The notes beneath the pieces are model-generated. The model was not told the origin of the DNA and did no database searches. It worked only from the letters and a program-made list of their open reading frames with translations. DNA of 64,000 bases from WHTI01 sp963756365 (GTDB taxonomy: Bacteria > Actinomycetota > CADDZG01 > WHSQ01): assembly GCA_963756365.1 (NCBI GenBank), contig CAVWNF010000003.1, positions 434,001-498,000 of the forward strand. Reading direction: 5' to 3'. Shown here one piece after another: positions 7,928 to 17,105 of this stretch. Numbering within the stretch: position 1 is the stretch's first letter; each line of letters starts with the position of its first letter. A program made the translations under genes and the position numbers.

Positions 7928-9151
7928 CGAAGTATTCCTCAGTTCTTCAAAGAGCTCTTCGTAGGAGCGTGCCACAGCCGCCGGTGATGCCCACGACTCA
8001 ACGAACCTGCGTCCGTTGGCCCCCATCTCGGCGGTCCGCTCGGGCGCCGCAACGAGGTCACGGATGGCCTTCGTGAACGCATCGGGGTCTTCCGGGGGCA
8101 CGGCGATACCGGCATCCGCACGCTCGATCACCCTAGCGACCTCGCTACCGGCATCGACGCTGGCCAACAACGCGCGTCCGGCCGCCAGGATCGAATACGA
8201 CTTCGAGGGCACGCTTGAGCGCGACAGGCCCTTCTTGAGTGGAACGAGATGGATGTCGCCTGCGGCCAGTACCTCGGGCAACCGTTCGACCGGCTGCATC
8301 GGGACGAAGACAACATTGGTGAGGCCGGTGGCCGCCTCCCGCAATCCCTCAAGAGCAGCCCCACCGCCGTTGATCACGAACACCAGATCCTTCTCATCGG
8401 CGAGTGCGGCAGCGGCGTGGATGACGAGGTCAAGAGACTGCGACAGACCGACATTTCCCGCGTACATCACGACGGTCTTTCCTGCGAGCCCGTATTCGGC
8501 TCTGTAACCGTTCTCTCGCTCGGACGGACGGATGGTCTCGGTATCGACGAAGTTCGGGATCACCCTGATCTTGCTCGGGTCGTCGACCTTCGCCGAAAGG
8601 TTGTCCTTCAGGTCCTCGGAGAGCACGGTCACCGCGTCGGCGCGCTTGTAGCAGACTTTCTCGAGCCGATAAGCCGCCGAGATCACCTTCGGATTCGTAA
8701 GGGCACCCAGTTCGATAGCAACGTCGGGATACACATCCTGGATGTTGAAGACCAGTGGTGCCTTGCGCCGTCTGGCGATCGCGTATCCGGTCAGCCCCAG
8801 GGTGAGTGGAGGAGACATCGCGAGAACCGCATCCACCTTCTCGCCACGCATCCCCCGGGCCGCCGTGAGAGCGCTGAATCCGCCGAACGATGCCGCCCGC
8901 TTCACGAGGTTCTTCTTGTCGGCCGTCGGGAACGGATTGAACCTAGTGATCGACCCCCAGGGCACGTCTTCGCGTCGGACCCATCGGCCTTCGAAACCGG
9001 GCTCGATCTTGTGGTCGCGGTACCAGGGAAGCGATGTCAACACCTCGATCGAGTGGTTCCGCGCCGCCAGTTCTTCGACGATCCGGGTGATGACCGCTCC
9101 AGTGGGAGCGACATCGGGATAGAAGTGGGGGCAGACGACGGTCAGTTTCAC
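7919..9151 (-). CDS. Glycosyltransferase family 4 (WbuB-like)
   Basis: 410 residues starting at GTG 9151 (KLTVVCPHFYPDVAPTG), which overlaps the stop of the next upstream gene (GTGA). The N-terminal Rossmann domain is followed by the donor-binding domain with VVMYAGNVGLSQSLD, GGAALEGL and the late SVPSKSYSILAAGRALLA (the E/K-containing donor motif region). It resembles retaining GT4 enzymes that extend O-antigen or capsule repeat units from nucleotide sugars at the inner membrane face. It is the second gene of a two-gene glycosyltransferase operon on this strand. Confidence 0.85.
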   Translation of the reverse strand: MKLTVVCPHFYPDVAPTGAVITRIVEELAARNHSIEVLTSLPWYRDHKIEPGFEGRWVRREDVPWGSITRFNPFPTADKKNLVKRAASFGGFSALTAARGMRGEKVDAVLAMSPPLTLGLTGYAIARRRKAPLVFNIQDVYPDVAIELGALTNPKVISAAYRLEKVCYKRADAVTVLSEDLKDNLSAKVDDPSKIRVIPNFVDTETIRPSERENGYRAEYGLAGKTVVMYAGNVGLSQSLDLVIHAAAALADEKDLVFVINGGGAALEGLREAATGLTNVVFVPMQPVERLPEVLAAGDIHLVPLKKGLSRSSVPSKSYSILAAGRALLASVDAGSEVARVIERADAGIAVPPEDPDAFTKAIRDLVAAPERTAEMGANGRRFVESWASPAAVARSYEELFEELRNTSLS

Positions 9152-10284
9152 AGGGTCGTTTCGAGAGCGTGCCGGTATGAAGATTCGAGGATGTCTGCCG
9201 CGCGATCCCACGTGAAGGAGGTTGCTCGTTCGGCGCCCTTCTTGGCTAGCTCGGCCCTCATGCCGTCGTCTTCGATCAGCCCACACATGGCAGACGCCCA
9301 CTGTTCTGGATTGTCGGGCGACACGAGTAGCCCCGCGTCCTCGACAACTTCCGGGAGCGCGGTCGAATCTGCCGCGATCACCGGACAGTTGCGCGCCATC
9401 GCTTCTAGCACCGGCGCACCGAAACCCTCAAAGCGTGACGGGAATGTCATCCCGGCAGCTTCCCTGTAGAGGGCATCGAGGTCGTCCGAGGGGATGTATC
9501 CAAGTCGTTTGACCCGATCTCCTATCCCGCGCTCCCTGATCTCCTGTGCGAGTCGCACCTCCATGGAGCCCTTCGCCCCGGTCAAGACCAAGGTGGTGTC
9601 GGGATGGACCTCGGCAACCCGAGCGAAGGCTTCGATCAACACGAGGTGGTTCTTGTGGGGGTAGGTGATAGCCGGATACATGAAGAAACGTCCCGTGATC
9701 CCGTACCGCTCGCGCACGCTCGATGGATCGCCTGCCCCCTCGCGCGGCGAGATTCCGTGGGGGACCACGATCACGATGCTCGGGTCGATGTTGAGCCGTT
9801 CGATGACCGTTCGGCGCGAGTACTCGCTCGGGGTCATGATCAAGCGGGCGGCCTCGGCCGAGCGAGGAACCATCTTCTTCAGGTACGTGAGCTTCGCGGT
9901 TGAGAAGTACTCCGGGTAATAGAGGTACTGGAGGTCGTGGATCGTAAGGACCGAGCGGGCGGTGCGGATCAGCGGCACGATCCCCCCGGCGTGGTGGACG
10001 AGGTCGATGTTCCGCTTCCGGCACTGAGCTGCCAGCCACGAGTTCTCACCGGCGACGCGGAATGACTTGAAGCTCCCCGAGACCGGCCCGAATGCGATCT
10101 TGAACGTCTTTGCCAGCCCTGGATACGCCTCGGCGAACTGGGGAAGGGCGAAGACCGTGTAGTCGAACTCGGTCTGGCGCTCGGCGAGGCCCTGGAGCAG
10201 GCGTGTCAGGTAGGTCTCGGAGCCTCCGACGACGCCCGGGACCATCCACAGCAGGTTGATGCCGATCTTCTTCACGGGCGACAT
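9148..10284 (-). CDS. Glycosyltransferase family 4 (mannosyltransferase-like)
   Basis: 378 residues with a GT-B fold: N-terminal glycine-rich PGVVGGSETYLTRLLQGL, the middle LTIHDLQYLYYPEYF, PSEYSRRTVIERL, and C-terminal FEGFGAPVLEAMARNCPVIA with the EX7E motif that binds the sugar nucleotide. The pattern matches mannosyl- or rhamnosyltransferases of exopolysaccharide clusters. It is first in a two-gene operon and faces the main polysaccharide cluster on the other strand. Donor and acceptor are not predictable. Confidence 0.87.
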   Translation of the reverse strand: MSPVKKIGINLLWMVPGVVGGSETYLTRLLQGLAERQTEFDYTVFALPQFAEAYPGLAKTFKIAFGPVSGSFKSFRVAGENSWLAAQCRKRNIDLVHHAGGIVPLIRTARSVLTIHDLQYLYYPEYFSTAKLTYLKKMVPRSAEAARLIMTPSEYSRRTVIERLNIDPSIVIVVPHGISPREGAGDPSSVRERYGITGRFFMYPAITYPHKNHLVLIEAFARVAEVHPDTTLVLTGAKGSMEVRLAQEIRERGIGDRVKRLGYIPSDDLDALYREAAGMTFPSRFEGFGAPVLEAMARNCPVIAADSTALPEVVEDAGLLVSPDNPEQWASAMCGLIEDDGMRAELAKKGAERATSFTWDRAADILESSYRHALETTL

Positions 10285-10358
10285 CTTCGCAGGTAGCTCT
10301 TGTGGTCGGTTTCGGATTGCGCGATTGTTCTAAGCAGTTCGAGTGAAGGACGGAGCGC

Positions 10359-11081
10359 GTGGACGAGGGTCGAGGCACCCGCCGTAGGCGTATCCATGCA
10401 TCCAGGGTTCTAGCAGCCGCGCTCCTCGGCGCTCTGTGCTCGTTCCTCATCGCCGGGATGGCGCTCTCCCAGAGCCTTACAGGTGGTTGCTCCGCGACCG
10501 TCAACGGCAGGAGCCCCCAGCAGCTGACCAAGGATTCCCCACTCGTCGTCGCCGAAGGTGATTCGGTGACGCTCCAGGGCACCGCACCTGCGGGGGCAGC
10601 GAGCGGGCGAAGCACGACCCGGGTCAAGGTCGAGACCCCGTTCTGGATGCCCGACATGTCCTTCGGTCCCTACAAGGGGAAGGGAACCTCGTGGGGCGGG
10701 ACGGTCGAAGTCCCGAAGATCCTCTTCACACTTGCGTCGGGCATCTACAAGGTCAACGGAACCGGAACCGGATCGGGGTGGAGATGCACCGGCAGCGGCT
10801 ACGTCCAGCTCGGGGACGCTGCCCTGGCGGAGGCGGCCATCGGCGCAGGAGCTGCTCTCGGAGCCGGGGCTGCCGCCCGCGGTGCCCGGAAACCACCCGG
10901 CGGTCCGGTTCAGGACGGCAACGATCCACGCGTGAACAAGAACAGGGAGGGCAAGGCGCTGGTCGGGATGATCCGGGACCTCGTCCGCGACCTCAAAGCC
11001 GAGTTCGGAGCGGATGCCGCCCTTGTGGTTGCTCTGATCATCCTGTTCCTCATCCTTGAGATCTCGGGGGTCAGGACCTGA
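10359..11081 (+). CDS. Secreted/membrane protein of unknown function
   Basis: 240 residues, not assigned to a family. A basic N-terminus (RGTRRRRIHASR) precedes a hydrophobic signal or anchor (about 18-38). An extracellular part with Cys residues (GGCSATVNG, WRCTGSG) and many Gly/Thr/Ser follows, then an Ala/Gly-rich linker (AIGAGAALGAGAAARGAR, about 162-180), a basic stretch and a C-terminal membrane helix (ADAALVVALIILFLILEI). GTG 10359 follows AAGGA at 8 bases. The stop overlaps the next ATG by one base, so it is coupled to the small membrane protein downstream; context suggests an envelope role. Confidence 0.6.
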   Translation: MDEGRGTRRRRIHASRVLAAALLGALCSFLIAGMALSQSLTGGCSATVNGRSPQQLTKDSPLVVAEGDSVTLQGTAPAGAASGRSTTRVKVETPFWMPDMSFGPYKGKGTSWGGTVEVPKILFTLASGIYKVNGTGTGSGWRCTGSGYVQLGDAALAEAAIGAGAALGAGAAARGARKPPGGPVQDGNDPRVNKNREGKALVGMIRDLVRDLKAEFGADAALVVALIILFLILEISGVRT

Positions 11082-11356
11082 TGGGGGAGCGGGTGTGGGT
11101 GAGGGGGCGCCCGATCAGGGGCTTCATCGGAGGATTGTTCTTCGGCCTCGGCGTCGCGCTGATAGCGCATGCGTTCAAGTTCGTGCCGTTCGACGATGTG
11201 ATGTTCTCGTTCTTCCCGCTGGGTTCCGCGGTCCTGTTCGGCCTAAGGGCGTATCTCGGGACCGCGTATCGAGTGGGTGAGGTCCCGGAGGATGATGCAG
11301 TCGCATCGCCAGCCGAGGCTCCTTCCATCCCTCCGGAGGCGCCGTCGGGGGCCTAA
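11081..11356 (+). CDS. Small two-helix membrane protein, unknown
   Basis: 91 residues with two predicted membrane helices (IRGFIGGLFFGLGVALIAHAF and VMFSFFPLGSAVLFGLRAYL in outline) and an acidic, Pro/Ala-rich C-terminal tail. It overlaps the previous gene by one base and is probably its partner. No family is recognised. Confidence 0.55.
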   Translation: MGERVWVRGRPIRGFIGGLFFGLGVALIAHAFKFVPFDDVMFSFFPLGSAVLFGLRAYLGTAYRVGEVPEDDAVASPAEAPSIPPEAPSGA

Positions 11357-11368
11357 CATGGCCCCATG
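11354..11368 (+). promoter_or_regulatory. Leaderless-type promoter of fcl
   Basis: TAACAT hexamer with a 6-base spacer to the ATG; no ribosome-binding site is present. Confidence 0.4.
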
Positions 11369-12322
11369 GACCTGAGCTCGAAACGAATCCTCGTTACCGG
11401 TGGTTCCGGCTTCCTTGGACGCGTGGTCACCGAGAAGCTGAGGGCGCGTGGGGCCAGCGACATCGTGGTCCCCCGGAGCAAAGAGCATGACCTCACCAAC
11501 CAGGAACACGTAGCGAAGCTGTTCGCGGAGGCGACGCCGGATATCGTGATCCACCTGGCTGCCAGGGTCGGTGGCATCGGCGCCAACCGCAAACATCCGG
11601 CCGAGTTGTACCTCGTCAATCTCCTGATGGGTACCTACGTCATCGAAGAGGCGAGAGCCCGGGATGTCGCCAAGACCGTTCTCGTTGGGACGATATGCGC
11701 CTACCCCAAGTTCACCCCGGTTCCGTTCTCGGAGGAGTCCCTGTGGGACGGGTACCCGGAGGAGACCAACGCTCCCTACGGCGTGGCCAAGAAAGCGCTT
11801 CTCGTGCACGCGCAGGCGAACCGGGAGCAGTACGGCCAGAACGCGATCTACCTGCTACCGACGAATCTGTATGGGCCGGGCGACAAGTTCAACCCGGATG
11901 TATCGCACGTGATCCCCGCACTGATCAAGAAGTGTGTCGATGCAGTGGACGAAGGACGCGACCACATCGATGTCTGGGGCACCGGTACGGCAACGCGCGA
12001 GTTCCTTTATGTGGACGACGCCGCCGAGGGGATAGTGCTTGCAACCGAACGCTACGACGGACCAGATCCTGTGAACCTCGGTAGCAACCACGAGGTCCCG
12101 ATCAAGGAACTCGCTGAATCGATCGCCCGCTTGGCGGGTTTCCACGGAGACCTCAACTGGGATACGAGCAAGCCTGACGGGCAGCCTCGGCGCAGCGTCG
12201 ACGCGACCAGGGCCAAGGAACTGTTCGGGTTCGAGGCCCGTATGCCGTTGGAGGAGGGACTCTCCAAGACGATCGAGTGGTACCGGGGCCATCGCGCAGA
12301 AGCAGAAGTGGCGACCTTCTGA
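11366..12322 (+). CDS. fcl: GDP-L-fucose synthase
   Basis: 318 residues of an extended short-chain dehydrogenase. ILVTGGSGFLGRVV (8-21) binds NADP; the catalytic Tyr-x3-Lys is APYGVAKKALL; the family hallmark HLAARVGGIGANRKHPAEL and NLYGPGDKFNPDVSHVIPALIKK match WcaG/Fcl, which epimerises and reduces GDP-4-keto-6-deoxymannose to GDP-fucose. GDP-mannose 4,6-dehydratase is not in the window, so the substrate must come from elsewhere. Nearby glycosyltransferases likely use the product. Confidence 0.9.
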   Translation: MDLSSKRILVTGGSGFLGRVVTEKLRARGASDIVVPRSKEHDLTNQEHVAKLFAEATPDIVIHLAARVGGIGANRKHPAELYLVNLLMGTYVIEEARARDVAKTVLVGTICAYPKFTPVPFSEESLWDGYPEETNAPYGVAKKALLVHAQANREQYGQNAIYLLPTNLYGPGDKFNPDVSHVIPALIKKCVDAVDEGRDHIDVWGTGTATREFLYVDDAAEGIVLATERYDGPDPVNLGSNHEVPIKELAESIARLAGFHGDLNWDTSKPDGQPRRSVDATRAKELFGFEARMPLEEGLSKTIEWYRGHRAEAEVATF

Positions 12323-12329
12323 GGCCGCT

Positions 12330-13388
12330 CTGAGAGTTGGCCTCGACGCCGGCCCCCTTCTCGATCCGCCTACCGGGGTCGGTCGCTACACGCGCGAGTT
12401 GATGGATGGACTCCGCGACCTGGGCGTGGACGTCACGGCCTTCGCGGTCGCCCGTGGAGGGCACGCCCCGGACGACCTCCCGATCGCCAGGTTGAGGATC
12501 CCGGCGCGTGTCGCCCAGGCAGGCTGGAGGACCCTCGGGCGGCCCTCCATAAAGAGCCTCGTTCGGGGAGCCGACGTCATACATGGAACCAACTTCGTGT
12601 TGCCGGCCCTGTCCGGCGTCCCGGGAGTCGTAACCGTGCACGATCTTTCATTCCATAGACAAGACACCTTTCCCGGCGGCGAGCGTCTGCGGAAGCTCGT
12701 CCCGTGGTCGATCGAGCGCGCCGGGGCCGTGATCGTGCCGACCGAAGCGATCGGCAACGAGGTGCGCGACCACTACCCCAACTGCCCCGACGTCCACGTC
12801 ACCCACGAGGGGGTCGCTCCATTGTTCTTCGGGGCAACGAGATTGTCGGAGACCGTCCTCGGGCGTATGGGCATCCCGGGGCCGTTCATCCTGTCGGTCG
12901 GAACCCTCGAACCCCGCAAGAACCTCGGGCGACTGATAAGCGCTTGGGATCGGATCAAGGGCGACCTAGACGGGTGGAGACTCGTGATCGCCGGCCCCCG
13001 AGGTTGGGGCGAGGAACTGCCGGAAACCGACGGCGTGATGCTCCTCGGTCGGGTCGGTGACGAGACGCTTCCGGGCCTGTTCGCCGCAGCAGACGTCTTC
13101 TGCTACCCGTCCCTCTACGAAGGGTTCGGGCTTCCACCACTCGAGGCGATGGCCACCGGGACCGCGACGATCGCGGGACGCTATTCCGCGGCGCACGAAG
13201 TGCTAGGCGACGACGCTCTCCTTGTCGATCCCCTAGATGTCGATGCGCTCGCAGAGGCCCTTATGACCGTTGCCTCTGATGGAGCCCGTCGGAGGCAGCT
13301 TGAACTGTCGGCCCGTTCGCGGGCCGCTAGATACACGTGGACGGCTACGGCCAGGGCCACGCTTGCGGCGTACGAGGCGGTCGTATGA
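12330..13388 (+). CDS. Glycosyltransferase family 4 with CTG start
   Basis: 352 residues if read from CTG 12330, giving RVGLDAGPLLDPPTGVGRYT, the conserved N-terminus of this GT4 group; the first ordinary start in frame (TTG 12399) would cut that motif off. A GAGG lies 5 bases before the CTG. Further motifs: VTVHDLSFHRQ, PTEAIGNEV, LSVGTLEPRKNL, GPRGWG and YEGFGLPPLEAMATG with the EX7E donor site. It is similar to mannosyltransferases of exopolysaccharide pathways. A substituted start base caused by a sequence error cannot be excluded. Confidence 0.85.
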   Translation: MRVGLDAGPLLDPPTGVGRYTRELMDGLRDLGVDVTAFAVARGGHAPDDLPIARLRIPARVAQAGWRTLGRPSIKSLVRGADVIHGTNFVLPALSGVPGVVTVHDLSFHRQDTFPGGERLRKLVPWSIERAGAVIVPTEAIGNEVRDHYPNCPDVHVTHEGVAPLFFGATRLSETVLGRMGIPGPFILSVGTLEPRKNLGRLISAWDRIKGDLDGWRLVIAGPRGWGEELPETDGVMLLGRVGDETLPGLFAAADVFCYPSLYEGFGLPPLEAMATGTATIAGRYSAAHEVLGDDALLVDPLDVDALAEALMTVASDGARRRQLELSARSRAARYTWTATARATLAAYEAVV

Positions 13389-13420
13389 CGCCGATATCGC
13401 ACCTTTCTCCCGTTCCGAGG

Positions 13421-13435
13421 CATCATGTAGGGATG
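13421..13435 (+). promoter_or_regulatory. Leaderless-type promoter of the SpoIID-like gene
   Basis: CATCAT, then 6 bases to ATG 13433. It supports this start, which also gives a clean signal peptide. Confidence 0.3.
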
Positions 13436-15344
13436 CGCTCGAAGATCATGTTGCTACTGCTCGCTTCGCTGGTCGTGCTGGCTCCGACCGGGGCTCATGC
13501 CGCGCGCAAGGTGACGATCACGGGTGGCGGTTGGGGCCACGGGATCGGGATGTCCCAATACGGCGCCTATGGGCGCGCCCTTAACGGCAAGAACGGGCGG
13601 GAGATCGTCGAGAAGTACTACAAAGGCACCTCGGTCGCAGACGCGCACGATGCCCGCCAAGATCAGGGTCGGATTACTCCAATCAAGAACCACGATCGAT
13701 CTGAGCGCCGCCAGGTTGACGAGCGACGGCGGCAAGTTGCTGTTCAAGGTGAAGGGTTCGAAGAAAACGATCTCCGAAGGTGGGCTCGACGATGCCTGGA
13801 AGGTGGAACTCAGTTCCGCTGGCGGGATGAAGCTCTTCAAGAACGGCAACCGCGTGAGATCCGGTGGGGTATCGGTGTTCGGCAACGACGACCACCCGCT
13901 GGTCGTGGTGTACGAGCAATTCGGATCCATGGTGAACATCGCGCAGAAGAACACGCGCTACGCGTATGGCAAGGTCGAGATCTGGCCGTTCGCAACCGGC
14001 TCCTGCGGCGGGAACTTCTGTCTAGAGACGGTCGTCGTTCTGCCGATGCAGAAGTACCTCTTTGGTCTGGGTGAGGTTCCCTCCTCGTGGCCCGCCGGGG
14101 CACTAGAGGCCCAGGCGCTGGCGGGGCGCACCTACGCGTTCAAGAAGGTCGAGGATTCCGGACAGTTCCGCGTGCCTTGTCTCTGCGCGGTCCTCGACTC
14201 GACGCTCGACCAGGCCTATATCGGAGACTCCAAGCGGACCGGTTCGGGGAAGTACTGGAAGGACTGGAAGGCGGCGGTCAAGAACACCGAAGACCAGGTG
14301 ATCCTTCACGATGGCGGACCGATATCGGCTCTGTACTCGTCCTCCTCCGGTGGGCACACCGAGAACAACGAGAACGTGTGGGGTGGCGCTCCGTACCCAT
14401 ACCTACGCGGTGTGAACGACGGGCCGGATTCGGTCGCCGCGAACCCGAATCACAAGTGGAAGGTCACGATGTCGTTCTCGGACTTCTCCTCCAAGCTGAA
14501 CTCCGCGTACGACGTCGGTTCCGTGAAGCGCTTCGTGCTCAAGAAACCATTCGGGGTGTCGGGCAGGGTCACCGTAGTCAAGACCGACACCAAAGGTGGG
14601 GTGAAGATCGTCGGTACCCGCTCGACCGAGCGAGCGAGCGGGTGGTCGGTCAGGAGCGCACTCGGCCTGAGAGACACCCTCTTCAGGGTCAAGATCACCC
14701 AGGCGGTTGCAGCGCGCTTCCAGGCAGCTCACGCGTCGTTGGATGGAGGCCCGGGCGAGGCGACGAGCAAGGCGTACAGCGTCCCCCGCGACTCTGCGGT
14801 GCTCGGCGAGGCACAGGATTTCGAGATCGGGCGCATGACCTACAACGCCGAGCGGGACAAGATCTCGTGGTTGTGGGGCGACCTGCTCGAGAGCTACGAC
14901 CGGATGGGTCGCGAAGCATCACCGCTCGGGTTACCTCGCTCGTCCGTGTGGGGGCCCGGTGACTATCTGGGCGGCACCTTCGATAACGGAACGTTGTTGA
15001 CTTCGGGTCTGACCGGGACACACGAGGTACTCGGTGGGTTCGCAAAGGTGTTCAAGCAGCAAGGGAGTGCGAAGGGTGCGCTCGGGCTTCCCAAGGGCGA
15101 TCGGAAGAGCAATCAACTGACCCCCAACGGCAAGCTCCAGCGGTTCACCACTGGAACGATCTACAAGTCCAGCCACGGGATCTTCGCGGTGTCGGGTGCG
15201 ATCGACTCCCGCTATCGCCAGATCGGTGGAGGCGCATCAGAGTGCGGTTATCCGACCGCTCGCGCGGACTCATCAACGTCGTTCTTCCAGCATGGCTCGA
15301 TATCCGTCACCCCCGAGGGCAACGTCACCGTCGACTGCTCGTGA
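13433..15344 (+). CDS. SpoIID/LytB-domain wall protein with LGFP repeats, +1 frameshifted
   Basis: The signal peptide (RSKIMLLLLASLVVLAPTGAHA) and the start of the SpoIID domain (VTITGGGWGHGIGMSQYGAYG) are in one frame; the rest, from MPAKIRVGLLQS, is in the next. One extra base in 13641-13649 explains it; the repaired protein has about 636 residues. LPMQKYLFGLGEVPSSWPAGALEAQALAGRTYA is the SpoIID core. The C-terminal third contains LGFP-type repeats (ASPLGLPRS, KGALGLPKG, ASECGYPTA), which anchor actinobacterial proteins to the cell wall. SpoIID-like proteins act on glycan strands outside the membrane. ATG 13385, overlapping the upstream stop, is an alternative start. Confidence 0.82.
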
Positions 15345-15428
15345 CCTCCATGCGCGAGGATGGCCGTCGCCAGAGCACGTGAATCTTCAAGCCGGGTGGT
15401 GAATCCTGATCGTCAGGTCCGAACAACG

Positions 15429-17105
15429 ATGAGCATCAAGGTCCGATCCCTATTGCTGGTGCCCGCCGCACTGCTGGTCGTCGGCGCCTGCACCTCTGCC
15501 GGGGGAGACGGAACCTCGTCGGCCGCCGAGCCCGAGGTCTCCTATCAGGGCGGGGCGCACATCACCAAGCCAGCGAAGGGCTGGTTCTCCTCGGGCTGCC
15601 AGATGCCGGCGAAGTTGATGAAACGGATCAAACGGGGCTACTACCCCGGTAGATCTCCTTCCCTCCTGTACGCAGCGAACGCCCCCAGCCAGTTCCCGAA
15701 CAACCACTCGGGGCCTTGGGACTATCTCTCTCGGGTTCCCGTCGTGCTGTACGGGCCGGGATACATCAAGCCGCGCGGTGAGATCGAGGTCGGCCGAGAC
15801 ATAACGGTGGCCGATCTTGCGCCGACCTTCGCTCGCTTGATAGGCACCGGATTCCCGAAGGACCGTGCCGGGCGCCCGTTGTGGGAGGCGCTGGAACCGG
15901 CTGCCACCAGAAGCTCTCCGCCGAAACTGATAGTCACCGTCGTGTGGGATGGGGGAGGGAACAGCGTTCTCGACGCTCATCCCGACTCATGGCCGGTTCT
16001 CCAGGAACTCATCGATGGAGGAACGTCGTTCGCTCGTTCGAACGGAGGATCCTCTCCGTCGATCACGCCTCCCATCCACGCCACGATCGGAACCGGAACG
16101 TTCCCCAATCAGCACGGCGTGGTGGATATCAAGTTCATGGGAGATGGACGGCTGGTGGGCGCAGCACGAGACCAGTCTCCGGCGAGCCTCCTGATCAAGA
16201 CGTTCCCCGAGATCTACGACATGCGCACCGACAATCGGGCCAAGGTTGGGGTGTTCGCCTACAAGGCGTGGCACGAAGGCATGATCGGTCTGGGAGCTGC
16301 GACCCGCGGCGGCGACAAAGACATCGCAGTGCTGGTGGATCACGACAGCAAGCTGATGGTGAACGAGAAGCTCTACAAGTACCCGTCCGGTCTAGGTTCG
16401 ATGAAGAAGCTCGATGCCCGCATAGATGAGGTCGATGCGTCCGACGGCAAGAACGACGGGGAGTGGCTCGGCAATGACGTTCTCGATGATCGTGACGATG
16501 TCCGGAAGACGCCCGCGTGGGCGCTGTATCAGACCGACCTCATCAAACGACTGGTCCGCCGCACCGGCTTCGGCAAGGATGCGATCACGGATCTTTTCTT
16601 CACCAACTACAAGCAGATCGACGAGGTCGGTCACACGTGGAGCATGCTCGGCCCCGAGATGGAGGACGTTCTCGCGGTCACCGATGGCGAACTCGACCAG
16701 CTCGTTCGCTTCCTCGATCGTTACGTCGGCAAGGAGCAGTGGGTCATGGCGATCACTGCTGACCATGGCCCTGCGGCCGATCTGTCGGCGAAGGGGGCGT
16801 GGACGATCAGGTTGTTGCCCTTTATCGAGGACCTAGCGAAGAACTTCGGCGTGACACCGGAGCAGCTCGAGATCGCCCACCGGGTCATCGGGAACTGGCC
16901 GCGCGCGGAGACTCTCCGCTCGAAGGGGATAAGCATGGGCGACATCGCGAACTTCATCATCGACTACCGGGTGAAGCACAACGCCGATGGGGACCTTCCC
17001 AACCGGTTCGAATCGCAGAAGAACGACCCCGTGTTTGCCACGGCGTTTCCCGCTTCCAAGCTCAACAAGGTGTGGCGCTGCTCCCGCGAGAGGTCATCGA
17101 ACTGA
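15429..17105 (+). CDS. Lipoprotein phosphatase/phosphodiesterase with permuted alkaline-phosphatase fold
   Basis: 558 residues with a lipoprotein signal (LVVGAC, Cys21). Residues 71-155 look like the C-terminal end of PafA-type alkaline phosphatases: GYYPGRS, the putative metal ligand His93 in NNHSGPWDY, VPVVLYGPG (103-111), ITVADLAPT and GRPLWEAL. Only after this comes the usual N-terminal half: VVWDGGG (Asp174), the nucleophile region SSPSITPPIHATIGTGTFP (Ser/Thr 208-213), IDEVGH (Asp398, His402) and ITADHG (Asp445, His446). The C-terminus has no second copy of the first block. All expected metal ligands are thus present but in circularly permuted order. It probably hydrolyses phosphoesters outside the membrane. 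Its stop overlaps the next start. Confidence 0.82.
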   Translation: MSIKVRSLLLVPAALLVVGACTSAGGDGTSSAAEPEVSYQGGAHITKPAKGWFSSGCQMPAKLMKRIKRGYYPGRSPSLLYAANAPSQFPNNHSGPWDYLSRVPVVLYGPGYIKPRGEIEVGRDITVADLAPTFARLIGTGFPKDRAGRPLWEALEPAATRSSPPKLIVTVVWDGGGNSVLDAHPDSWPVLQELIDGGTSFARSNGGSSPSITPPIHATIGTGTFPNQHGVVDIKFMGDGRLVGAARDQSPASLLIKTFPEIYDMRTDNRAKVGVFAYKAWHEGMIGLGAATRGGDKDIAVLVDHDSKLMVNEKLYKYPSGLGSMKKLDARIDEVDASDGKNDGEWLGNDVLDDRDDVRKTPAWALYQTDLIKRLVRRTGFGKDAITDLFFTNYKQIDEVGHTWSMLGPEMEDVLAVTDGELDQLVRFLDRYVGKEQWVMAITADHGPAADLSAKGAWTIRLLPFIEDLAKNFGVTPEQLEIAHRVIGNWPRAETLRSKGISMGDIANFIIDYRVKHNADGDLPNRFESQKNDPVFATAFPASKLNKVWRCSRERSSN

